A stretch of 64,000 bases of DNA, taken from NCBI RefSeq assembly GCF_030505395.1, contig NZ_CP130044.1:295001-359000 (forward strand). The letters run 5' to 3'. This DNA is from Asticcacaulis sp. ZE23SCel15. GTDB lineage: Bacteria > Pseudomonadota > Alphaproteobacteria > Caulobacterales > Caulobacteraceae. Below are positions 8,969 through 15,724 of this stretch, piece by piece (within the stretch, counting starts at the first letter, position 1; the number at the start of each line of letters is the position of its first letter). The notes under the pieces were generated by a model. The model was not told the origin of the DNA, ran no database searches, and saw only the letters and a list, made by a program, of their open reading frames with translations. The position numbers and the translations under genes were made by a program.

Positions 8969-10339
8969 TTAACTGCTGGCCGAGTTATCGGGCACGGCAT
9001 CCAGTTCGCCGCTCTCGCGGGCCTTTTTACCATAAACCGCCTCAAACAGAGGGGATGCCATGACCGTCGTGACAATCGCCATCAGCACCAGCATCGAGAA
9101 CAGCGCAGGCCCGATAATACCTTTTTGCAGGCCGATATTAATGATGATCAGCTCCATAAGTCCGCGTGAGTTCATCAGCGCGCCGATCCCCAAAGCCGTG
9201 CGGTTATCCTCACCCGACAAACGCGCGGCGGCATAGCAGGCACCGAACTTGGCCAGAACAGACACGGCCAGAATGGCCAGAGCAATCACCAGCAATTGCA
9301 CGCTGTTGACCATATCCAGACGCGTATTCAGGCCCGAATAGGTAAAGAACATCGGCAGCAGCATGATAACGGCCAGCGGCTCAACCTTCTTTTTCATCTC
9401 CTCAGCAAACTTGCCGCGCGGCATAACGACCCCAAGAATAAAGCCGCCGAAGATGGCATGGATACCGACGGCGTCCATGACAAAGGCCGAAATGAAAAAC
9501 GCCATCAGGGTGATCGCCAGCACCGAATAGCTCATCTCGCCGTCGCGCTCGACCATGCGACCCAGTGGCGCCAGCAAGCGCTTGCCGATCGTGACCACAA
9601 AGATAGTCCACGCCACACCGCCGACAATCGCCACGACCGCCACACCGGGGCCACCACCAAAGGTCGCCAGCACCACCGCCAGCACGCACCACGACACGGC
9701 ATCATCAAACGCGCCCGCCGTCAGTGACAAAGTCCCCAGCGACGAATTGGCAAGGCCGCGCTCATTGATAATACGCGCCAGCATCGGAAACGCGGTCAGC
9801 GCGATACAGGCCCCCAGGAACAGGGTCGCGTTAAACTGCGAAATACCTTCGGCAAACAGGCCCGGCACCGTCATCAGCCACGGCGTAATCAGGATCGCCA
9901 TCAGGAACGGCACAGTTATGCCGGATAGGGACACTGCCATGGCGCTTTTGCCTTTTTTGGCAAAGTGATCGGCACGGAACGAAGTCCCGACCAGAAACAT
10001 ATAAAGCCCGACGCCCAGTTGCGCCCCGACATAGAGCACATTCTTGGTTTCCTTGGGGAAGATGGTGCCCTGTAGTTCAGGCAGCAAAAAACCCAAAAGC
10101 GATGGGCCTAAAACAACACCGGCGATCATTTCACCAACGACTTGCGGCTGGCCCAGAAACCGCTGACCCAGCCACCCCACCACACGGCAGGTAAATATGA
10201 TCAGACAGAGCTGAAGGAAAAAATGGACGCTGAAATCGGTCGGCGTAAAGGCACCGTTTGGCCCGTGGCCCGAAAGCGTCGTCGTAATAACTTCGATAGT
10301 ATGTGCCCATATATCAGGCGATGCAGGCTGTGCAGACAT
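8969..10339 (-). CDS. CPA2-type cation/proton antiporter (Na_H_exchanger domain)
   Basis: A 456-residue polytopic membrane protein with about thirteen hydrophobic segments. The opening segment includes L-G-Q-P-Q-V-V-G-E-M-I-A-G-V-V-L-G-P-S, the hallmark of the Kef/CPA2 antiporter group, and a later S-L-T-A-G-A-F-D-D-A-V-S-W carries the paired acidic residues of the transport site. There is no C-terminal TrkA-N domain, so it is not a full KefB/C; it resembles stand-alone CPA2 exchangers. It should exchange K+ or Na+ for H+ in the inner membrane. The gene stands alone, with an AT-rich 236-base upstream region shared with the divergent toxin-antitoxin pair. Confidence 0.88.
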   Translation of the reverse strand: MSAQPASPDIWAHTIEVITTTLSGHGPNGAFTPTDFSVHFFLQLCLIIFTCRVVGWLGQRFLGQPQVVGEMIAGVVLGPSLLGFLLPELQGTIFPKETKNVLYVGAQLGVGLYMFLVGTSFRADHFAKKGKSAMAVSLSGITVPFLMAILITPWLMTVPGLFAEGISQFNATLFLGACIALTAFPMLARIINERGLANSSLGTLSLTAGAFDDAVSWCVLAVVLATFGGGPGVAVVAIVGGVAWTIFVVTIGKRLLAPLGRMVERDGEMSYSVLAITLMAFFISAFVMDAVGIHAIFGGFILGVVMPRGKFAEEMKKKVEPLAVIMLLPMFFTYSGLNTRLDMVNSVQLLVIALAILAVSVLAKFGACYAAARLSGEDNRTALGIGALMNSRGLMELIIINIGLQKGIIGPALFSMLVLMAIVTTVMASPLFEAVYGKKARESGELDAVPDNSASS

Positions 10340-10512
10340 AACGGTTAGCCGTTCCCTTTGATTTTTTAATTATGGAAAGCGCTCGCGGCTTTCTCCCGAA
10401 GCGCACAGGGTTTGCACATTTAAAACCAAGTGCAATCTTTTTATTTTGAAAATAGAGCCCAATTAGCCTTTTGTTTTCTTTGGATAAATTTCTGTTGCTA
10501 AATCGACACGAC

Positions 10513-10561
10513 GTAGTAACGTTACTACATGACAACGCCGTCAATATATCTATGTAGCTAC
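10513..10561 (+). promoter_or_regulatory. Palindromic operator of the toxin-antitoxin operon
   Basis: A perfect 16-base palindrome GTAGTAACGTTACTAC lies at 10513-10528, and a shorter one with the same ends, GTAGCTAC, at 10554-10561, 15 bases before the antitoxin start. Phd/YefM antitoxins bind palindromes in their own promoters, so these are the likely autoregulatory sites. The reading is inference. Confidence 0.6.
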
Positions 10562-10575
10562 GGATTTTACGCCTG

Positions 10576-10833
10576 ATGCCCACCCTTACCAGCCGCGAAT
10601 TCAATCAGGATGTCGGCCGCGCCAAGCGCGAAGCCCGCCTTGAGCCGGTCTATATTACCGACCGAGGGCGGCCGACTCACGTCCTGATGAGCTTCGAGGC
10701 CTTCCGCCACATGACCGGGAAAACCGAAACCATCGTCGATCTGCTGGCCATGCCGGAGGCCGCAACCCTGACCACCGCTGAGGATTCCGGCGCTGACTGG
10801 GATAAGGCCGGATCGTCAGGCCTTAAGTTCTGA
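10576..10833 (+). CDS. Type II antitoxin, Phd/YefM family
   Basis: An 85-residue antitoxin. The first 55 residues (TSREFNQDVGRAKREA, then ITDRGRPTHVLMSFEAF) form the Phd/YefM DNA-binding fold; the remaining acidic tail (LAMPEAATLTTAEDSGADWD) is the usual toxin-neutralising segment. Its stop shares one base with the start of the VapC-like toxin (TGATG), a standard coupling. It probably represses its promoter through the palindromes just upstream. Confidence 0.92.
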   Translation: MPTLTSREFNQDVGRAKREARLEPVYITDRGRPTHVLMSFEAFRHMTGKTETIVDLLAMPEAATLTTAEDSGADWDKAGSSGLKF

Positions 10834-11333
10834 TGTACCTGCTCGACACCCACATCATTCTGGAACTGCGCAAAGCAAAATCCGGTCAGACGGATAAGGG
10901 CCTGACCACCTGGGCGGGCGGCGTGGCGCGCCAGAACCTGTTTATGTCAGCCCTAAGCCTGATCGAGCTTGAAACCCACGTCACCCAGCTTACCACCCGC
11001 GACAAGCTTGCCGGTGCCGCGCTGCGCGGCTGGCTGGACACTCAGGTCATGACGGCCTTTGATGGCCATATCCTGTCGGTTGATGCGGCGGTCGCCAAAA
11101 AACGCGCGCACTTAGCCATCAGCGACAGCCGTGATGCCCTGATGGCCGCAACAGCCTCTGTGCACGGGCTGGTTCTGGTGACGCGCAATGCCGCTGCCTA
11201 TAAGGCCAGCCGCATCAAGACCTTCAATCCGTGGGGCTTCACCCCCGAAATTGCCGCCGAAGACAGCGCAGACTGGCGCCAGATGGCCAGAACCGGCCCG
11301 ATGTGGTTTAGGAACCTGTTCCTGCGGTTTTAG
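10833..11333 (+). CDS. PIN-domain toxin, VapC/FitB-like
   Basis: A predicted Mg2+-dependent ribonuclease that inhibits translation when not bound by the Phd-like partner. The acidic PIN residues are visible: Asp5 in Y-L-L-D-T-H, Glu in L-S-L-I-E-L-E, and Asp in I-S-D-S-R-D-A-L-M-A-A-T-A. The end of the domain is the FitB-type V-T-R-N...F-N-P-W. The protein is 166 residues, roughly 25-30 longer than typical FitB, with an extra basic and aromatic C-terminal tail (WRQMARTGPMWFRNLFLRF). His replaces the common Asn after D-T. Start is fixed by the TGATG overlap. Confidence 0.9.
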   Translation: MYLLDTHIILELRKAKSGQTDKGLTTWAGGVARQNLFMSALSLIELETHVTQLTTRDKLAGAALRGWLDTQVMTAFDGHILSVDAAVAKKRAHLAISDSRDALMAATASVHGLVLVTRNAAAYKASRIKTFNPWGFTPEIAAEDSADWRQMARTGPMWFRNLFLRF

Positions 11334-11342
11334 AGCGTTTTC

Positions 11343-11438
11343 CCATCAAATGCTGTCATTTGATGGATGAGAAAGAGCGACAAAGCAAAAAACCTAGAGC
11401 AATTTTACGATCTATCTTGATCAAAAATCTGCTCTAGG
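11343..11438. repeat. Double hairpin repeat between vapC and the Crp gene
   Basis: Two perfect inverted repeats in sequence: CCATCAAATG-ctgt-CATTTGATGG at 11343-11366, and CCTAGAGCA (11393-11401) with TGCTCTAGG (11430-11438) around an AT-rich centre. The design recalls interspersed TAGAGC...GCTCTA palindromes of alphaproteobacteria. It separates two convergent genes and may serve as a two-way terminator. Its right end overlaps the last codons of the Crp-type gene. Confidence 0.7.
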
Positions 11439-12249
11439 CCTCACCCTCAGACGGATAAACGCCCTTGAGCACGTCCTCGAAATGGGCCCGCACAAGATTA
11501 TTGCAGCCGCACGACAGGCCCTCCAGTTCCTCAAGGCCCTTAATGCGCAACCGCCCGCGCAGGGTCTCCAGCGTGCCGCGCCGCTTCATGGCCCCGATCA
11601 CCCGCCCCACATAGCTGCGACCGACCCCCAACATTCCGGCCAGTTGTTCCTGCGTCAGAGGCACCTCATGGTCGCCGGTACGGTCAATGGCAGCGCATAG
11701 CCATTTGGCGGTGCGTTGTTCGATCGAATGGGTGGCGTTGCAGGCCACACCCTGAAACACCTGAGCCAGCAGGCAATCGGCGTAACGGGCAAAGAAATGG
11801 CGCAAGGTGGCCGATTGAGCCTTAGCTTTTTCCAGTTGCACCGCGTCAATACGCAGCATAGGCCCGGAAAACTGCACCATCGCGCGCGCATAGGCCGGTA
11901 GGCGCCCCTGACTGACAATGCCACCGACCGCCCCTTCGCGACCGACCAGCGCCGTCTCCACACCGCGGGCATCATCCAATAAGACCATGAATGAAACCAG
12001 CGTCGGCCCACACGGAAAATAGGCATATTTGACATTATCACCGGCCTCAACCAGCACCGTCCCGGCATCGACGCTTAAGCGTTCCAGATGCGGCTCCAGC
12101 AGCGCCCGGTCGGCGGCTTTTAACGCCTTCAACAGATTGCTATCACCTATATCAGGGCCTGTTCCGCTGGCCCCATAGCCATTGCCTACCGACAACCGCC
12201 TGATCATGCTCGCCTCACCGTTTCCCTTTGACAAACCCGGTATGCGCAC
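11434..12249 (-). CDS. Crp/Fnr-family transcriptional regulator
   Basis: Residues 40-150 form a cyclic-nucleotide-binding-like beta-barrel (VLVEAGDNVKYAYFPCGPTLVSF), and residues 195-245 a Crp-type winged helix (LTQEQLAGMLGVGRSYVGRVIGAMKRRGTLE). The cAMP pocket signature is not conserved, and Cys residues are not arranged as in Fnr, so the signal is unknown. The type is common in Caulobacterales, with the barrel phrase Y-F-P-x-G-x-x-x-S. A start at Met15 (12207) is also plausible. It is divergent from the phytochrome gene across 161 bases and is a candidate regulator of it. Confidence 0.87.
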   Translation of the reverse strand: MRIPGLSKGNGEASMIRRLSVGNGYGASGTGPDIGDSNLLKALKAADRALLEPHLERLSVDAGTVLVEAGDNVKYAYFPCGPTLVSFMVLLDDARGVETALVGREGAVGGIVSQGRLPAYARAMVQFSGPMLRIDAVQLEKAKAQSATLRHFFARYADCLLAQVFQGVACNATHSIEQRTAKWLCAAIDRTGDHEVPLTQEQLAGMLGVGRSYVGRVIGAMKRRGTLETLRGRLRIKGLEELEGLSCGCNNLVRAHFEDVLKGVYPSEGEA

Positions 12250-12410
12250 AAGTGCACATACAATTCCTGGGAAAGATGTATAACGGTCTGCAAATATTCA
12301 ATTATGATGCTCAGGCGAGCGGTTGAATGTTAATTGTATGAAATAATTTCATATTCCGCCCTCGGAACGGCCGCGTTCCGCCCATCATTTAATTCATCCC
12401 GGAGAGCTAT

Positions 12411-15140
12411 ATGCCGTATAAACAGCGGGAAGAACTGAGTGAGTTTGAACTGGACGCGGCGCTGCAAACCTGCGAGCGCGAACCTATCCACATTCCGGGC
12501 TCCATTCAGCCTTATGGCCTGCTGTTTGCCATCCGCCCCGAAGGCCGCGTCATCGTGCAGGTCAGCGCCAATGTTGAGGTCATTTTGGGCGCAGTCCCAC
12601 CCGATTTGCTCGGCACCTCACTTGATGATCTTATCGGCAAGGCGCAGGTTGATTATCTGCTGCAAGTCGCCCGCGACGGCGAGCTTCAGCCGATGCGCTC
12701 AACGGTCGTCAGACTGGGCGAGCGCGATTTCGACGCCATTTGCCATTATTCCGGCCCGCTACTGGTTGTTGAGCTTGAATTTCGCCATCAGGCTCTTCTG
12801 CCCGACCACGCGTTCCATGATGAAATGCGCACCTTTACCATTGGCATCCGTGCGCCGCGCACCCTGAACGAACTGTTCGATTACGTCACCGCCAGTGTCC
12901 GCGATATCACCGGCTTTGACCGGGTGATGCTCTACAGGTTCGATGATGTCTGGAACGGTCAGGTTGTGTCTGAATCGCGCGCCGACCATATGCCGAGCTA
13001 TCTGGGCCTGCATTTTCCGGCGTCCGACATTCCGGCGCAGGCGCGCGCACTCTACATGAAAAGCTTTATCCGCCAGATATCGGATATTTCTTACGCTCCG
13101 GTGGCGCTGGTGCCCGATCTAAATCCTGAAACCGGCGCGCCGCTCGATATGTCGTTGTGCATGTTGCGCAGCGTCTCGCCCATCCATGTGCAATATCTGG
13201 CCAATATGGGTGTTAAGGCGTCCATGTCGATTTCCGTCTTTCAGAACGGACGGTTCTGGGGACTGATTGCCTGCCACCACAATTCGCCGCATCACGTTCC
13301 CTACACCGTGCGGCTGGTATCGGAAATCATGGGCCATGTGTTCTCCGCCCACCTGTCGTCGATGAGCGAATTGGCCGATATCACCGCCAGAGAACAGCGC
13401 AAGTCGATCCTTGAGCGGATATCCACCGCCCTGCTCGGCAATCACGAGCTATCCGAACTGATCGGCCGTCAGCATCTCGATATCATGGATGCGCTCAAAG
13501 CCGATGGCCTGACCATCTGGCGGCGCGACCGCTGCGACAGCTTCGGACGGATGCCACCCAAAGCCGCCATTGAACAACTGGTCAACTGGCTGGATAGCCA
13601 TAGTCCGGCGTCTGTGTTCAAAACCCGCACCGTTGATCGCTTCTTTGCCGACAAGAATGACCTGCGTGAATGGAAAGGCGGACTGTTGGCCGCCCCGATC
13701 AATATGGGCCGCGGGGAATACATCATCTGGCGGCGGGATAGTCAGGTCGAGAAGGTCACCTGGGCCGGCAAGCCTGAGAAGACCCTGACCGAGACCCGCG
13801 CCGGGCATCGGCTGATGCCGCGCAGTTCGTTCAAGGTATGGAAAGAAGAAGTTCAGAACGACGCCGTGGACTGGTCGCTGGATGATATCGAAATGGTCCA
13901 CGCCATTATCGGCATATTGGCGCAAAATGCCCGCCTCAATGCCGACCGCGCCAATGCCGCCAAGACCGAGTTCCTGGCCCATATGAGTTATGAATTACGC
14001 ACGCCGCTCAATGCCATCATCGGTATTGCCGCCATCTTAGAGCGGCAGGGCAATTTCACCGACAAACAAAAACAGCTCGTGTCTACGCTAGGGGTCAGTT
14101 CCGATGCCCTGCTCAACATTATCAACAATTCACTCGACCTGTCCAAGATCGAGGCGGGCGAACTGACGCTGGAAACGCGGGCTACAGACATCCGCCGCGA
14201 ACTGGGCGATGTGGCAACCATGCTGACGCCGCGCGCGCTTGAAAAGAACATTGCCCTGCGCACTACTATTGCGTCCGACGTGCCTGAGTATTTCCTGAGC
14301 GATGTGGTCAGATTGCGCCAGATTCTGGTCAATCTGGTCGGCAATGCCATCAAATATACCGATACCGGGCAGGTCAATATCGCCGTAGACTGCCTGTCCG
14401 ATAAGGGCGGTGCCTGGCTGACGCTCACGATTGCCGACACCGGCATCGGCATGTCCGAAGATCAGATCGCGCGTATCTTCAACCCCTATGCCCAGGCCGA
14501 TGACACCATCACCCGCCGCTTTGGCGGTACAGGGCTTGGGCTGACCATTACCAAGAAACTGGTTGAGCTGATGTCGGGCGATATAAAGGTCGAAAGCCGC
14601 TTGGGTCAGGGCAGCACATTTGAAGTGCGCCTTCCGCTCATCAGCCATATCGCTACCGCCCATCCGCCCAAGGTCAGTACCCCCACCCCACGGCCGGCCA
14701 AGGCATCCTCCATCGTCATGCCGGGTAAAAGGGTGCCCAACCGGCGCAATATCCTGCTGGTCGAAGACTATGAGGCCAATGTGCTGGTGGCGCGCACCCT
14801 GCTGGAAAATCTGGGCTATGAGATCGACATCGCCAAGGATGGCGAAGCGGCGGTTTCGGCCTTTGCACGCGGCAGCTATGACCTGATCCTGATGGATATC
14901 AACCTGCCGCGCCTTAATGGTTATGAGGCCACGCAGGCCATCCGCCGCCTTGAGGCCGACAGCCTTAAGGTCAAGACATCGGGCCAGGGCGCGCGCATCA
15001 TCGGCATGACCGCCCATGCGCTGGGGGATGCCGCGCAAAAGTGCTATGACATGGGCATGGACGGCTATATTGCCAAACCGTTCAGCCTTGATGATTTCGA
15101 GCAGATCGTGGCGAAATTCTCCTCTGAAAGCGCCGGATGA
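12411..15140 (+). CDS. bphP: Bacteriophytochrome hybrid kinase, phospho-acceptor His replaced by Tyr
   Basis: A red/far-red photoreceptor of 909 residues: PAS-GAF-PHY photosensory core (1-500), HisKA (515-580), HATPase_c (620-745) and a receiver (780-905). Cys21 in T-C-E-R-E-P-I-H-I-P-G-S is the biliverdin attachment site of bacterial phytochromes, and the GAF has the P-A-S-D-I-P-A-Q-A-R motif. The H-box reads M-S-Y527-E-L-R-T-P-L-N: the codon is TAT where CAT would give the phospho-acceptor His. The N, G1 and G2 boxes are complete, and the receiver keeps Asp829 (L-M-D-I-N) and its Lys (A-K-P-F). The gene overlaps bphO by four bases. Autophosphorylation at the normal site is therefore impossible as read. 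Confidence 0.93.
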   Translation: MPYKQREELSEFELDAALQTCEREPIHIPGSIQPYGLLFAIRPEGRVIVQVSANVEVILGAVPPDLLGTSLDDLIGKAQVDYLLQVARDGELQPMRSTVVRLGERDFDAICHYSGPLLVVELEFRHQALLPDHAFHDEMRTFTIGIRAPRTLNELFDYVTASVRDITGFDRVMLYRFDDVWNGQVVSESRADHMPSYLGLHFPASDIPAQARALYMKSFIRQISDISYAPVALVPDLNPETGAPLDMSLCMLRSVSPIHVQYLANMGVKASMSISVFQNGRFWGLIACHHNSPHHVPYTVRLVSEIMGHVFSAHLSSMSELADITAREQRKSILERISTALLGNHELSELIGRQHLDIMDALKADGLTIWRRDRCDSFGRMPPKAAIEQLVNWLDSHSPASVFKTRTVDRFFADKNDLREWKGGLLAAPINMGRGEYIIWRRDSQVEKVTWAGKPEKTLTETRAGHRLMPRSSFKVWKEEVQNDAVDWSLDDIEMVHAIIGILAQNARLNADRANAAKTEFLAHMSYELRTPLNAIIGIAAILERQGNFTDKQKQLVSTLGVSSDALLNIINNSLDLSKIEAGELTLETRATDIRRELGDVATMLTPRALEKNIALRTTIASDVPEYFLSDVVRLRQILVNLVGNAIKYTDTGQVNIAVDCLSDKGGAWLTLTIADTGIGMSEDQIARIFNPYAQADDTITRRFGGTGLGLTITKKLVELMSGDIKVESRLGQGSTFEVRLPLISHIATAHPPKVSTPTPRPAKASSIVMPGKRVPNRRNILLVEDYEANVLVARTLLENLGYEIDIAKDGEAAVSAFARGSYDLILMDINLPRLNGYEATQAIRRLEADSLKVKTSGQGARIIGMTAHALGDAAQKCYDMGMDGYIAKPFSLDDFEQIVAKFSSESAG

Positions 15141-15724
15141 ACTGGTTGGAACGGGTGCGCGACACCACACGCGAAGCTCACGAAGCCCTGCACCACCATC
15201 CGCTTTTGGCCCCGCTGTCGGGGACGGGCCTGACACGGGCGCGATTGGGGTCGATCCTTCAGGCGTTTGATGTCTATTATCGTTCCGCTGAGGCCGCCAT
15301 CACTATGGCCGTGCCCGCAGACCTGCCCCACGCACCGGTGCGCGACTGGCTGGCGAAGGATATGGCCGCGCTGGACATTGCGCCGCTTGACGTTGCCTTC
15401 TACGTGCCACCGATCAATACGCCATCACGCCTGATCGGCTATCTCTATACCAAGCAGGGCTCAACCCTAGGCGGGCGGGTGATCAGCAAACATATTGAGC
15501 GGCAATTGGGTTTACTCCCCCTAACCGATCAGCGCTTTTTTGCAGGCTACGGGCCTGAAAATGGTGCCCACTGGAAGCGCTTCACCGACTATGTGAGCGC
15601 TCACGAAGCGGGACTTGATCATGATCAGGTCATAACCGCTGCCTGTGAGGCTTTTGACGGCATAGGCCGGGCCTGCGATCAGGTGTTTACGCGTCTATCT
15701 GAGCTGACATCCGTTTCTCATTGA
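15137..15724 (+). CDS. bphO: Heme oxygenase (biliverdin-forming), BphO-type
   Basis: Opens heme to biliverdin IXalpha, the chromophore of the phytochrome encoded just upstream. The 195-residue protein has the heme-ligand region L-R/K-x-x-T-R-E-A-H-E-A-L-H near residues 8-19 and the distal-helix-like G-Y-L-Y-T-K-Q-G-S-T-L-G-G-R. The ATGA overlap with bphP shows coupled expression. Its end overlaps the convergent nuclease gene by 38 bases. The sequence is divergent from HO-1 and fits the bacterial BphO group. Confidence 0.88.
   Translation: MNWLERVRDTTREAHEALHHHPLLAPLSGTGLTRARLGSILQAFDVYYRSAEAAITMAVPADLPHAPVRDWLAKDMAALDIAPLDVAFYVPPINTPSRLIGYLYTKQGSTLGGRVISKHIERQLGLLPLTDQRFFAGYGPENGAHWKRFTDYVSAHEAGLDHDQVITAACEAFDGIGRACDQVFTRLSELTSVSH

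Noticed and set aside
14130-15236. 368-codon frame antisense to bphP
   Set aside because: No domain pattern; lies wholly across the kinase and receiver coding sequence.
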